Shown piece after piece: positions 55,761 through 64,000 of a stretch of DNA of 64,000 nucleotides; position 1 is the stretch's first letter, and each line of letters starts with the position of its first letter. Below the pieces are notes generated by a model. The model was not told where the DNA came from. It did not search any database and worked only from the letters and a program-made list of their open reading frames with translations. The DNA is from Flavobacterium succinicans LMG 10402 (GTDB taxonomy: Bacteria; Bacteroidota; Bacteroidia; Flavobacteriales; Flavobacteriaceae): the NCBI RefSeq assembly GCF_000611675.1, contig NZ_JATV01000013.1, forward strand, positions 1 to 64,000. The letters are read 5' to 3'. The position numbers were made by a program, and so were the translations under genes.

Positions 55761-55786
55761 AAAAAATCCTCAGTTGAGGATTTTTT
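55761..55786. terminator. bidirectional terminator
   Basis: AAAAAATCCTC and GAGGATTTTTT form a perfect stem with loop AGTT. It separates the convergent DUF1599 and rho genes. Confidence 0.85.
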
Positions 55787-55810
55787 GTTGTATAATCGGA
55801 ATCAGAGATT

Positions 55811-57652
55811 TTAATCATTCATAGATATTAAAAACTCTTCGTTATTTCGTGTTTTCTTAAAACGATCATTGATAAAATCCATCGCTTCAATTGGGTTCAT
55901 ATCCGAAAGGTATTTCCTCATGATCCACATGCGGTGTAAGGTATTTTGATCCAATAACAAATCGTCACGACGTGTACTAGAAGAGGTCAAATCAATTGCA
56001 GGGAAGATTCGTTTGTTAGCAATTTTTCGATCCAATTGTAATTCCATATTTCCAGTTCCTTTGAATTCTTCAAAGATAACTTCATCCATTTTAGAACCCG
56101 TTTCGGTCAAAGCTGTAGCAATAATACTCAACGAACCGCCGTTTTCTACATTTCTTGCAGCACCAAAGAAACGTTTTGGCTTTTGCAACGCATTGGCATC
56201 AACCCCTCCACTTAACACTTTTCCTGACGCGGGTTGTACTGTATTGTACGCTCTAGCTAAACGTGTAATGGAATCCAAAAGAATCACCACATCATGCCCA
56301 CATTCTACCAAACGTTTTGCTTTTTCCAAAACGATGTTGGCAATTTTCACATGCTCTTGTGGTTCTCTATCAAAAGTAGAAGCAATAACCTCGCCTCTAA
56401 CGCTTCGTTGCATATCAGTAACTTCTTCCGGACGCTCATCGATCAATAAAACAATCAAATAAACTTCTGGGTGATTGGCAGCAATTGCATTGGCGATATC
56501 CTTCAACAACATGGTTTTACCCGTTTTTGGCTGCGCCACGACCATACCACGTTGACCTTTTCCGATAGGCGAAAACAAATCCATAATTCGAGTAGAAATC
56601 GTAGATTGTTTTTCGGCTAATTTAAATTTTTCAGAAGGAAAAACAGGAGTCAAATGTTCAAATGAAACGCGATCTCTTACTACTTGTGGATCGTGACCGT
56701 TTATCTTGAGTACACGTACTAAAGGAAAATATTTTTCGCCTTCTTTTGGAGGACGCACCACTCCTTTTACAGTATCACCTGTTTTTAAACCAAATAAGCG
56801 TATTTGCGAAGTAGACAAATAAATATCATCTGGTGAAGCCAAGTAATTATAATCCGAGGAACGCAAAAAGCCATATCCATCAGGCATCATCTCCAATACA
56901 CCTTCACTTTCTATAATGCCATCAAATTCAAAATCAGCATCTTTAAAATTGTTCTTCTTATTTTTAAAATTAGGGTTTTGATTTCCTGCTGCATTCCCAT
57001 TCTGATTAGTATTTGCGTTGGGATTCTGATTAGCATTTGGATTTGAATTCTGATTTTGTTTCTTAAGTTGATTTGGATTAATCTTCTTAATCAGCTGCGG
57101 TTTTTCAGGAGCATCTGTTGAGTCAACTGCTACTACCTCTTTCGCATTAGTAGTAATTGTATCTGCATCTCCGTTTGTAGCAGGTTTTTCTAATTTAGCT
57201 GCCTCTTTTTCACGCTGAAGCGCCATCTTTTGTTCATATGCAGCTTTATTAAACTTCACTGTTTTGTTAGTTTTGGCAACAGGAACTTTACCTTCTTTGG
57301 GTTGATCCACTTTCGCTTCTGGTGCTGCGGGCAAAGGATTTTGAACCTCTCTATTCAGGACGTTTTCTTCAATTACTGTCTCCTGAAGAGTTGCTTCGCT
57401 ACTATTGACAACTAATTTCTCTTTTTTTGACGGAAGAATACGTACTCTTTCTTTCTTAGGTTTTTCTATCTCTGCTTTGTCTTGTACCGTTTCTTTAGTA
57501 GGTACAGTAGCGACTGCTGCGTTTTGATATTCTAAAATCAAACCTATTAAAGTTTCTTTTTTGACACCATTAAATTTTATTGTTTTTGCTTTTTTAGCAA
57601 TTTCTTGAAGCTCAGAAAGCTTCAATTCTTTTAATGCAGCAATATCAAACAT
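55811..57652 (-). CDS. rho: transcription termination factor Rho
   Basis: Rho is the hexameric RNA helicase for transcription termination. In order: the Rho_N start ([22 protein letters not shown]), a charged/Asn-Gln-rich insertion (about 60-240, with [20 protein letters not shown] in part), the RNA-binding OB domain (about 250-320, [20 protein letters not shown]), and the RecA-type motor with Walker [17 protein letters not shown] and later [15 protein letters not shown] and [28 protein letters not shown]. At 613 residues it is longer than the 420 of E. coli because of the insertion, common in Bacteroidetes. It is divergent from the DUF4293 gene. Confidence 0.97.
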   Translation of the reverse strand: MFDIAALKELKLSELQEIAKKAKTIKFNGVKKETLIGLILEYQNAAVATVPTKETVQDKAEIEKPKKERVRILPSKKEKLVVNSSEATLQETVIEENVLNREVQNPLPAAPEAKVDQPKEGKVPVAKTNKTVKFNKAAYEQKMALQREKEAAKLEKPATNGDADTITTNAKEVVAVDSTDAPEKPQLIKKINPNQLKKQNQNSNPNANQNPNANTNQNGNAAGNQNPNFKNKKNNFKDADFEFDGIIESEGVLEMMPDGYGFLRSSDYNYLASPDDIYLSTSQIRLFGLKTGDTVKGVVRPPKEGEKYFPLVRVLKINGHDPQVVRDRVSFEHLTPVFPSEKFKLAEKQSTISTRIMDLFSPIGKGQRGMVVAQPKTGKTMLLKDIANAIAANHPEVYLIVLLIDERPEEVTDMQRSVRGEVIASTFDREPQEHVKIANIVLEKAKRLVECGHDVVILLDSITRLARAYNTVQPASGKVLSGGVDANALQKPKRFFGAARNVENGGSLSIIATALTETGSKMDEVIFEEFKGTGNMELQLDRKIANKRIFPAIDLTSSSTRRDDLLLDQNTLHRMWIMRKYLSDMNPIEAMDFINDRFKKTRNNEEFLISMND

Positions 57653-57810
57653 GAAAGTTTTATTAAATTATTGTAATTTGGAATTTTGTGTGAAGAAAAA
57701 GAAAGGATTTTTTTCTTGAATCAACCGCAAAATGAAGTGCTTACGGATTTATGATGCAATAATACGAATAAAATTCAATCATACAATAGTATTTCTAAAA
57801 AAGAAAATAT

Positions 57811-57818
57811 ATTTTTGC
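57811..57818 (+). promoter_or_regulatory. -7 promoter box for the DUF4293 gene
   Basis: TATTTTTG matches TAnnTTTG, 18 bases before the ATG at 57837. This supports the shorter start. Confidence 0.55.
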
Positions 57819-57836
57819 GTTAGAATATTACTAACA

Positions 57837-58250
57837 ATGATACAACGCATTCAATCGATCTACTTATTTTTAGCCTTTTTGGCTACCTTGGTTTTGCCCT
57901 ACCTTTTTCCGTTATGGATTACTGCAGATAATAAAGACTATTATTTCATGCAAAACCCAGTTTATGTAGCTCTTTTAGGATTGAGTACTACCCTATCTTT
58001 GGTAAGCATTTTTTCATTTAAAAAGCGACAAAATCAATTTGTAATGGGCAGATTGAATATGATATTAAATTTAATTTTATTAGGATTATTTGTATATCGT
58101 TCACTAAATTTATCTGGAGAAACCCCATTGGTTTCTGAGAAAGGTATTGGGATGTTTGTACCTGTCTTGGCTATCGTGTTGTTAGTTTTAGCTAACAAAG
58201 CCATCAAGAAGGATGAAGATCTTGTAAAATCTGTGGACAGATTGAGATAA
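57837..58250 (+). CDS. DUF4293 membrane protein
   Basis: The 137-residue protein starts MIQRIQSIYLFLAFLATLVLP, the usual family start, and has four transmembrane helices (about 7-25, 43-60, 77-95 and 105-125) with a final charged tail KDEDLVKSVDRLR. A longer frame opens at 57732, but the ATG at 57837 follows a -7 box and matches relatives. In Bacteroidetes it is normally found next to rho, as here (divergent). Function unknown. It is followed by a terminator. Confidence 0.93.
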   Translation: MIQRIQSIYLFLAFLATLVLPYLFPLWITADNKDYYFMQNPVYVALLGLSTTLSLVSIFSFKKRQNQFVMGRLNMILNLILLGLFVYRSLNLSGETPLVSEKGIGMFVPVLAIVLLVLANKAIKKDEDLVKSVDRLR

Positions 58251-58279
58251 ACCTATAAACTTAGTTTATTTGTGCGAGG

Positions 58280-58310
58280 AAAACCCGATTTTTATAAATC
58301 GGGTTTTTTT
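58280..58310 (+). terminator. terminator after the DUF4293 gene
   Basis: AAAACCCGATTT and AAATCGGGTTTT form a strong stem followed by T. A -7-like box TATTTTTG at 58310-58317 immediately follows. Confidence 0.85.
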
Positions 58311-58317
58311 ATTTTTG
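58310..58317 (+). promoter_or_regulatory. -7 promoter box for the response regulator gene
   Basis: TATTTTTG matches TAnnTTTG and starts directly after the preceding terminator; the ATG at 58380 is 62 bases downstream. No -33 TTG at the best distance. Confidence 0.5.
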
Positions 58318-58379
58318 CAGAAAAAATCTTAGATTATCTTTAAAAAAAGAATATATTTGAAAGGTTCAAGATCTATACT

Positions 58380-59039
58380 ATGCAAAATATAAATATTCAT
58401 TTAGCCGATGATCATCAAATTCTAATTGACGGAATTAGAGCGCTTTTAAACACCATACCTGGCTTTTCTATTGTAGGAACATCCCTGAACGGAACTCACA
58501 TTTTTGAGGAAGTGACTCAAAACAATACCGATATTCTTGTCCTTGACATCAGCATGCCTGAAAAAGATGGGATACAAGTTTTAAAGGAATTTGCAAAAAA
58601 AGGTTTTCCATGCAAGGTCATTATTTTATCCAGCTATGACGATTTAAAAATTGTAAAAGAAGTAATGAAACTTGGAGCTAGTGGCTATCTCACCAAAGAA
58701 TGCGCCTGCGAGAGCATTATTGACGCCATTAACATAATTCATTCAGGGCAAGAATATTTTTGTAAAAGTGTTCAAAACAAAATTTTCAATACCGCTACCA
58801 AAAACAATCCTAAAATAAAACCTTTACCTCTTGGACTCGACGTAACATTAACAGAACGCGAACTTGAGATTATGATTTTAATTTCTTTAGAATACAGTGG
58901 CAAAGAAATAAGCGAGCGCTTATACATCAGTACCAATACTGTCGAGACACACCGCAAGAATATTATGAAAAAAATAAAAGCGAAAAACACGATCAGTATT
59001 GTGAAATATGCACTTAAAAATCAACTCATTGAAGCTTAA
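58380..59039 (+). CDS. NarL/LuxR-family response regulator
   Basis: A receiver domain (about 1-120) with acceptor D56 in ILVLDISMP and the conserved Lys in GYLTKECA is followed by a LuxR-type helix-turn-helix (about 150-215) with LTERELEIMILISLEYSGKEISERLYISTNTVETHRKNIMKKI in the expected arrangement (key residues: LTERE, EISERL, STNTVETHRKNI). At 219 residues it is a standard NarL-type regulator. Two histidine kinases with matching HisKA_3 domains follow 32 and 100 bases downstream, so it is probably phosphorylated by them. Confidence 0.96.
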   Translation: MQNINIHLADDHQILIDGIRALLNTIPGFSIVGTSLNGTHIFEEVTQNNTDILVLDISMPEKDGIQVLKEFAKKGFPCKVIILSSYDDLKIVKEVMKLGASGYLTKECACESIIDAINIIHSGQEYFCKSVQNKIFNTATKNNPKIKPLPLGLDVTLTERELEIMILISLEYSGKEISERLYISTNTVETHRKNIMKKIKAKNTISIVKYALKNQLIEA

Positions 59040-59071
59040 TTTTTTTATTTTTTTGTGAATCAAAACTGCCA

Positions 59072-60772
59072 ATGAAATTTTTAAAACAACCTCTTTCCTC
59101 TCTTTTTGCGCTACTCTTTTTGTGGTTGTTAACTCTATCTTTTAGTCATGCTCAAGAAAAAAAACTTTCTCGACATGAAATTCAATCTTTATCCCGAGAA
59201 GCTGTCAATAACATGCATAATGAGTTGTATGAAAAATCATTAATCCAAGCTCGAACTGCCTTACGCCACGCTATATTATTAAGAGATGATGCTGTAATTG
59301 CTCAAATTTACAACATCATTGGAGGAAACTTTGATGGTTTATTAGAATATGAAAAAGCTCTTTTTTATTACAATAAGGGGCTTTTTTTTGCAAATAGAAC
59401 CAAAGAAACCGAGCTAAAAAACTTCCTACACAATAATCTTGGTAATATTTATTTTTTTGATAAAAAAAACTTTAAAAAAGGGGTGTATCATTATAACAAA
59501 TCCCTTGGTTATAGTACTCTAACTAAAGATACTGTAAAAATGGTTTTTACCAAAATCAATATAACTTGGGCTTTTTTTGATATTGAAAAATACAAGGAAG
59601 GATATAGATATTTGGCGTTTGTGAACACTCATTTTAAAAAATATGGTGACCCTGCTTTAAGTACAGTACTACACATGTTGAATGGAATGTATTTCAAGTT
59701 TAAAAAACAACCTGAAAAAGCGACTACCCACTTCACAAAAGCCATAAAAACTGGGATTGAAAACCAAGAAAAATCAGATCTTTCATATACATATTTAGAA
59801 TATTCTCGATTTTTAAACCAAATTGGCAAACACCAAGAAGCTTATCGAAACTTAGAAAAATACAATCAACTCACTGAAGAAATTAATTCAGAAGATAAAA
59901 TAAAAAAAGCCAATTTAGCCGGAATTAATTTAGAATTAGATGAGTACAAAAGAGAGATTGACAAAATTGCCGTGACCTATAAAAACAAAGAAACTATTTG
60001 GAAGGAGGAGCAATCACGTAATAAAAAAATAGTATTAGTCATTGTAACACTTTCGATTTTAATACTCATCATTTTTTATTTTTTAGCCATAAATGAAAAA
60101 CTAAAGCAAAAAAACAAACTCAAAGAATTACAAAACCAAAACCAACAAAATTTAATTAATGCCACTATCGATGGACAAGAATCAGAGCGCAGAAAAATAG
60201 CTGCATTTCTTCATGATAACATCAGTGCTTTACTTTCGTCTGCAGGGATGCATATCAACGTTTTTTCAAGTAAAAATGAAGAACAATCCGATGAAATCCT
60301 AAAAACAAAATACATCCTTGAAGAAGCTCATCATAAAGTTCGCGACTTATCACATGAACTGATGCCAGCGCTTTTGGTCCGTTTTGGGTTGATGTATGCT
60401 TTAGATGATTTGTGTGAAAAAAATTCGAATTCCCAAATTCAATTTGAATTCATACATGACTTAGAGATGTCCACTAGATTTGAAGAAGCCTTTGAAATGA
60501 AACTGTACTTTATTATTTCTGAGTTGCTCAACAACATCCTAAAACATAGCAAGGCTTCTCATGCAAAACTACATGTAGCATTAATTAACAATCAACTACA
60601 TATCCTTGTAAAAGATAACGGAAAAGGATTTAATGAAAACAGTTCAAGCATCGAAGGATTTGGAATTAATAGAATCAAAGCCAGAATTCACAGTATGCAT
60701 GGAGAAATTTACATCGTGTCTGATAACGAAAATGGAAGTTCTATTGAACTCATTGTTCCAGTTATAGCATGA
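59072..60772 (+). CDS. sensor histidine kinase with TPR sensor, copy 1
   Basis: The 566-residue protein has a signal-like start (LFALLFLWLLTLSFSHAQ), TPR-like helices (about 35-290), a transmembrane helix (about 325-342), a HisKA_3 region with acceptor H381 in FLHDNISALLSSAGMHI, and a HATPase (SELLNNILKHSKASHAKLH, VKDNGKGFNENSS, GFGINRIKARIHSMHGEI). It senses an unknown signal outside the cytoplasm. It lies 32 bases after the NarL-type regulator and is a paralogue of the next gene. Confidence 0.95.
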   Translation: MKFLKQPLSSLFALLFLWLLTLSFSHAQEKKLSRHEIQSLSREAVNNMHNELYEKSLIQARTALRHAILLRDDAVIAQIYNIIGGNFDGLLEYEKALFYYNKGLFFANRTKETELKNFLHNNLGNIYFFDKKNFKKGVYHYNKSLGYSTLTKDTVKMVFTKINITWAFFDIEKYKEGYRYLAFVNTHFKKYGDPALSTVLHMLNGMYFKFKKQPEKATTHFTKAIKTGIENQEKSDLSYTYLEYSRFLNQIGKHQEAYRNLEKYNQLTEEINSEDKIKKANLAGINLELDEYKREIDKIAVTYKNKETIWKEEQSRNKKIVLVIVTLSILILIIFYFLAINEKLKQKNKLKELQNQNQQNLINATIDGQESERRKIAAFLHDNISALLSSAGMHINVFSSKNEEQSDEILKTKYILEEAHHKVRDLSHELMPALLVRFGLMYALDDLCEKNSNSQIQFEFIHDLEMSTRFEEAFEMKLYFIISELLNNILKHSKASHAKLHVALINNQLHILVKDNGKGFNENSSSIEGFGINRIKARIHSMHGEIYIVSDNENGSSIELIVPVIA

Positions 60773-60872
60773 TGATAGCTACTTTCAACGCTTTATTATA
60801 AAAACAAAAAAACAGCTAATAATACCGATACATTCAACGAATAGTAAACCAGAAAACAATTTTGAAGTACAC

Positions 60873-62570
60873 ATGAATCCACTACTAAATTCTTTTGGAA
60901 AAATAATTTTTAAAATTTGTTGGTACCTTTTACCTATTATCTGCTATTCACAAAATGAAGTTGTCACAGAACAAAAAATCCAAAAACTACTCAATCAAGC
61001 CATTGAAAATTGGAAAAATGACCGTTACGAAACGTCCTTAAAGCAATCCAATCTCGCGCTCTCTAAAGCACTACTACTCAAAGACAATAAATTAATTGCG
61101 AAATCTTATAACGTAATTGGAGTGAATTTCGATGATTTGTTCCTATTAGAAAAAGCATTTTTCTATTACCAAAAAAGCTTAATATTTGCCCAAAAAACCG
61201 AAGATGACACTTTAAAAGGAAAAATTTACAACAATCTAGCCAACATTTATTTCTTTGAAAAAAAAGAATATAAAAAAGGTCTAGAACATTACCAAAAATC
61301 ATTATTTTATACAGAAAAAATTGCCGATACCAGTAAAATATTCTTAAGAAAATTAAACATTACTTGGGCTTTTTTTCAAGAAAATCAATTCTCCAACGGC
61401 AAGAGTTCTTTGGATTACTTAAATAAATACCAAAAAAAATATGCTGATGAATCAACACTCACTATACTCAATATGCTAAACGGTATGTATTCTGAATACC
61501 TAAATGATTATCCAAAAGCTGCTCAATTTTATCAAAAGGCCATAAAATTTGGTATAAATAGCAATGAGAAATTTGATTTATCAGTTGTATACTATAATTA
61601 TTCCCTTTTTCTAGCCAAAACTAAACAATTCAAAGAAGCCTACACTTACGGTAAAAAATTTGAAGATTTAACCAATCAAATTCAAAACGACAGCAAGATA
61701 AAAACAGCCAAAAACACAGGGATTAATCTTGAAGTTGAAGAATACAAAAGAGAAATAGCCACTATTGCTTCAACTTTCAAAACCAAAGAAACCTTTTGGA
61801 TGGAACAACAAGCTCAAAACAAAAAAAAGGTAGTACTAATCATCGTATTTTCATTACTAATATTTTTTCTTTTTTATGCCGTTTCGTTACATGAAAAATA
61901 CAAGCATAAAGACAAAATTAAAGAGATTCAAAACAAAGTACAACAAAACATAATCAATGCTACTATTGATGGGCAAGAGTCTGAACGGATGAAAATTGCC
62001 ACGGTATTACACGATAATATTAGTGCGTTATTATCATCTGCAGGCATGCATTTGAATGTTTTTAGTACCACTACCCAAACACCGAGCGAAGAAATCCTAA
62101 AAACAAAACACATTCTCGATGATGCTCATCACAAAGTAAGAGACCTCTCACATGAACTCATGCCTTCCTTACTCGTTCGTTTTGGTTTGTTTTTTGCCTT
62201 AGAAGATTTATGCGAAAAAAACTCCAACTCCAATATCAAGTTTGACTACAGCAACACCATCGATATTGAGACTCGATTCGATGAAACATTCGAAATCAAA
62301 CTCTACTTTATTGTTTCAGAATTGATAAACAATATACTAAAACACAGTAAAGCCAACTACTCCAAAATTGAAACCATCATAGAAGATCAACAACTTCATA
62401 TCACCATTCAAGACAACGGAAAAGGATTTAATGACCTTCAAAAAAACAGCACCGATGGTTACGGAATCAACAGAATCAAAGCACGAATCAACAATATGAA
62501 AGGGGAATTTGTAATCACCTCCAAAAAAAATCAAGGAACAACCATCAAACTTATTATTCCTGTTGCGTAA
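60873..62570 (+). CDS. sensor histidine kinase with TPR sensor, copy 2
   Basis: This 565-residue protein is collinear with the preceding kinase: signal-like start, TPR region (about 30-290), transmembrane helix near 327-345, acceptor H380 in VLHDNISALLSSAGMHL, and HATPase motifs SELINNILKHSKANYSKIE, IQDNGKGFNDLQ and GYGINRIKARI. The kinase core is well conserved between copies; the TPR sensor parts are more diverged. No response regulator is encoded with it, so both kinases may act on the regulator at 58380. Confidence 0.94.
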   Translation: MNPLLNSFGKIIFKICWYLLPIICYSQNEVVTEQKIQKLLNQAIENWKNDRYETSLKQSNLALSKALLLKDNKLIAKSYNVIGVNFDDLFLLEKAFFYYQKSLIFAQKTEDDTLKGKIYNNLANIYFFEKKEYKKGLEHYQKSLFYTEKIADTSKIFLRKLNITWAFFQENQFSNGKSSLDYLNKYQKKYADESTLTILNMLNGMYSEYLNDYPKAAQFYQKAIKFGINSNEKFDLSVVYYNYSLFLAKTKQFKEAYTYGKKFEDLTNQIQNDSKIKTAKNTGINLEVEEYKREIATIASTFKTKETFWMEQQAQNKKKVVLIIVFSLLIFFLFYAVSLHEKYKHKDKIKEIQNKVQQNIINATIDGQESERMKIATVLHDNISALLSSAGMHLNVFSTTTQTPSEEILKTKHILDDAHHKVRDLSHELMPSLLVRFGLFFALEDLCEKNSNSNIKFDYSNTIDIETRFDETFEIKLYFIVSELINNILKHSKANYSKIETIIEDQQLHITIQDNGKGFNDLQKNSTDGYGINRIKARINNMKGEFVITSKKNQGTTIKLIIPVA

Positions 62571-63062
62571 TTATTTTTTCATTTCGACAATTTCCAAGTC
62601 TTTAATTTTATCGCCATCAATCACAAATCGCAACAGTGTACGAACCTGATGAAAACCGCTTTTTCCAGCAGCACCGGGATTCATGTGTAACAAATTATGC
62701 TTCTTATCAAACTGAACTTTCAAAATATGAGAGTGTCCACAAATAAATAACATAGGCGGATTCGTTGCCATTTCATCTCTAACAGCAGGATTATATTTCC
62801 CAGGATAACCGCCAATATGCGTAATCCAAACCGAAACTTGCTCACACACAAAACGATTGTGTAAGGGAAATTCAATTCTAGCTTCATTCCCATCAATATT
62901 ACCGTACACTGCTCGCAAAGGCTTGTGTTTTTTTAGCGTATCGGTCACATTCAAATCTCCAATATCACCTGCATGCCAAACTTCATCAGCCCAAGCTACA
63001 TGTTTCAAAATCGCCTCATCGATGTGGCTGTGCGTATCTGATAGCAAAAGAATTCTGGTCAT
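62571..63062 (-). CDS. YfcE-type metallophosphoesterase
   Basis: Blocks of the small metallophosphoesterase family are present in order: LLSDTHSHIDE (D, H), WHAGDIGDLN (D), VYGNIDGNEARI (N, D), WITHIGGYPGKYNP (H), FICGHSHILKVQF (G-H-x-H). These bind two metal ions for phosphodiester or phosphomonoester hydrolysis. At 163 residues it is a normal YfcE/MJ0936-like enzyme; the substrate is unknown. It starts at an ATG near the structured element and converges with the second kinase gene, with only 1 base between stop codons. Confidence 0.95.
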   Translation of the reverse strand: MTRILLLSDTHSHIDEAILKHVAWADEVWHAGDIGDLNVTDTLKKHKPLRAVYGNIDGNEARIEFPLHNRFVCEQVSVWITHIGGYPGKYNPAVRDEMATNPPMLFICGHSHILKVQFDKKHNLLHMNPGAAGKSGFHQVRTLLRFVIDGDKIKDLEIVEMKK

Positions 63063-63174
63063 ACTATGGAAGATTAAAAATAAAAGACAGCAAAAATAAA
63101 CGCTTCTCTCTCATTCTAGCCAAAATTTGAAGTTCTTTTTTTGGAGCCAAACAAAAGGCTAAAAATAAACAGGG

Positions 63175-63267
63175 ATTCCCGCTGTCCTTCCTATCTTTTT
63201 TTTATACCTGTCAGGTTTTAAAACCTGACAGGTATAAAAAAAAGGATATTCCCTCCCATCGGGGCTA
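63175..63267 (-). ncRNA. structured element with conserved arms, copy 2
   Basis: Reading the minus strand: left arm TAGCCCCGATGGGAGGG ... ATCCTTTTTT, a central perfect palindrome ATACCTGTCAGGTTTT/AAAACCTGACAGGTAT, and right arm AAAAAGATAGGAAGGACAGC then GGGA. The arms match copy 1 at 35383-35477, but the central hairpin is unrelated. Function unknown; possible member of a dispersed structured RNA family. Confidence 0.6.
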
Positions 63268-63376
63268 GCATCAAACATTCGGCATTTATTCAGGCAATTA
63301 CAAAAATGATATAAAAACAAAAAAATCACTCTAAAGATTGTAAATTTGCAGCCAATAAAACAAGCAATCGTTACCA

Positions 63377-63384
63377 TACCTTTG
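63377..63384 (+). promoter_or_regulatory. -7 promoter box for truA
   Basis: TACCTTTG matches TAnnTTTG, 42 bases before the truA start. A second box TAAATTTG lies at 63341-63348. Which one is used cannot be told. Confidence 0.4.
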
Positions 63385-63425
63385 TAACGCATTAAAACGA
63401 TTACAACCCAAAATCACAAAACATC

Positions 63426-64000
63426 TTGAGGTACTTTATACAATTAGCCTATAACGGAACTGCTTATCACGGTTGGCAATACCAACCCAATGCCAGCTCT
63501 GTCCAAGAAACGCTGAACAAAGCTCTTTCGGTGCTTTTGAACACCACTATAAATATTATGGGGGCTGGTAGAACCGATACTGGCGTACATGCCAGCCAAA
63601 TGTATGCTCATTTTGATAGTGAAAAAAAACTAGAAACAGCAACCTTGGTACACAAACTCAATTCGTATTTACCAAAAGATATCGCCATATTTGACATTAT
63701 CCCCGTAAGCGATGAAGCGCATTCCCGATTTGATGCTACCAAACGCACTTACGAATACCATATCAATACCCTAAAAAATCCTTTTCTAGAAGGATTGAGT
63801 TGGTATTACCACCAAGATTTGGATGTAGCCTTAATGAATGAAGCTGCTAAATTATTATTAAATCATACCGACTTTCAGTGCTTTTCGAAAGTGAATACTG
63901 ATGTAAATACATTTGATTGCACTATATTTGACGCAGTTTGGAGTAAGGAAAAAGATCGTTTGATTTTTACCATTTCCGCCAATCGTTTTTTGAGAAATAT
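63426..64000 (+). CDS. truA: tRNA pseudouridine synthase A, 3' end cut by window
   Basis: TruA converts uridines 38-40 in the anticodon stem of tRNA to pseudouridine. Only the first 191 codons are in the window. Blocks are RYFIQLAYNGTAYHGWQ, GAGRTDTGVHA (catalytic D51), FDATKRTYEYHI and the later TISANRFLRN. No in-frame ATG precedes the conserved start, so the TTG at 63426 (L/M-R-Y-F-I) is the probable initiation codon. The C-terminal part lies beyond position 64000. Confidence 0.95.
   Translation, partial: MRYFIQLAYNGTAYHGWQYQPNASSVQETLNKALSVLLNTTINIMGAGRTDTGVHASQMYAHFDSEKKLETATLVHKLNSYLPKDIAIFDIIPVSDEAHSRFDATKRTYEYHINTLKNPFLEGLSWYYHQDLDVALMNEAAKLLLNHTDFQCFSKVNTDVNTFDCTIFDAVWSKEKDRLIFTISANRFLRN

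Larger units (their letters stand above)
63063..63425. other. 363-base gene-free region with the second structured element
   Basis: No convincing coding frame. It holds the second structured element (63175-63267) and, near 63341 and 63377, two boxes TAAATTTG and TACCTTTG that fit promoters for truA. The inverted pair CGTTAC/GTAACG at 63369-63390 surrounds the second box. Confidence 0.65.

Noticed and set aside
56013..56462. 149-codon plus-strand frame antisense to rho
   Set aside because: Shadow of the rho catalytic core; typical for a highly conserved gene on the other strand.

Overview
The window looks like the chromosome of a Flavobacterium or a close relative in Flavobacteriaceae. The DNA is AT-rich. 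Several genes are preceded by the Bacteroidetes promoter -7 box TAnnTTTG. The gene content is typical of that group: a DUF4293 gene beside a Rho factor with a long Asn/Gln-rich insert, an rpsF-rpsR-rplI block without ssb, a GH97 enzyme and a clpS-prmA pair. I found 63 protein-coding genes (two cut by the window edges, one frameshifted). I saw no rRNA, no convincing tRNA, no CRISPR array and no prophage.

Layout. 1-5.8 kb (minus strand): the end of an insertion sequence abuts a kdp potassium-uptake operon (small proteins, kdpF, kdpA). A sigma-54-type promoter precedes the operon and a sigma-54-dependent response regulator is encoded upstream. A possible two-gene toxin-antitoxin-like pair sits between regulator and operon, and an NTF2-like protein and a frameshifted gene follow. 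5.9-15.5 kb (plus): panB, an RluA-type pseudouridine synthase, aldehyde dehydrogenase, nitroreductase, a membrane protein, a 1339-residue hybrid histidine kinase and a zinc metallopeptidase. 15.5-25.2 kb (mostly minus): ligA, DUF6495, rplI-rpsR-rpsF, an orphan LytTR regulator, priA, DUF2147, BrkB and nadC. 25.4-33.2 kb: a DUF2975/HTH pair, prmA, clpS, an alkylglycerol monooxygenase-like hydroxylase followed by a lysoplasmalogenase-like protein, a split YeeE/YedE transporter, a lipoprotein, kdsA and an outer-membrane protein.

33.4-42.8 kb (mostly minus): DUF1801, an M28 peptidase, a GH97 glucosidase, an NAD(P)HX dehydratase, a DinB-like protein and a very large BNR-propeller protein. 42.9-53.5 kb: a lipoprotein with a duplicated His/Cys motif, a GNAT, a TPR-adenylate cyclase with a repeat-tailed partner, YitT, an M20 peptidase, gcvT, an S41 protease and a YebC protein. 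53.6-64 kb: a lipoprotein, folP, DUF1599, rho, DUF4293, a NarL-type response regulator with two tandem paralogous histidine kinases, a phosphodiesterase and the start of truA.

The most notable non-coding signals are two copies (35.4 kb plus strand, 63.2 kb minus strand) of one structured element with conserved arms but unrelated central hairpins, a GG-N10-GC promoter at the kdp operon, and a terminator-like hairpin inside the S41 protease gene. I did not find a clearly new large system such as a defence island. The best candidates for undescribed biology are the 175/54-residue pair, the ether-lipid gene pair, the cyclase/repeat-protein pair and the structured element.
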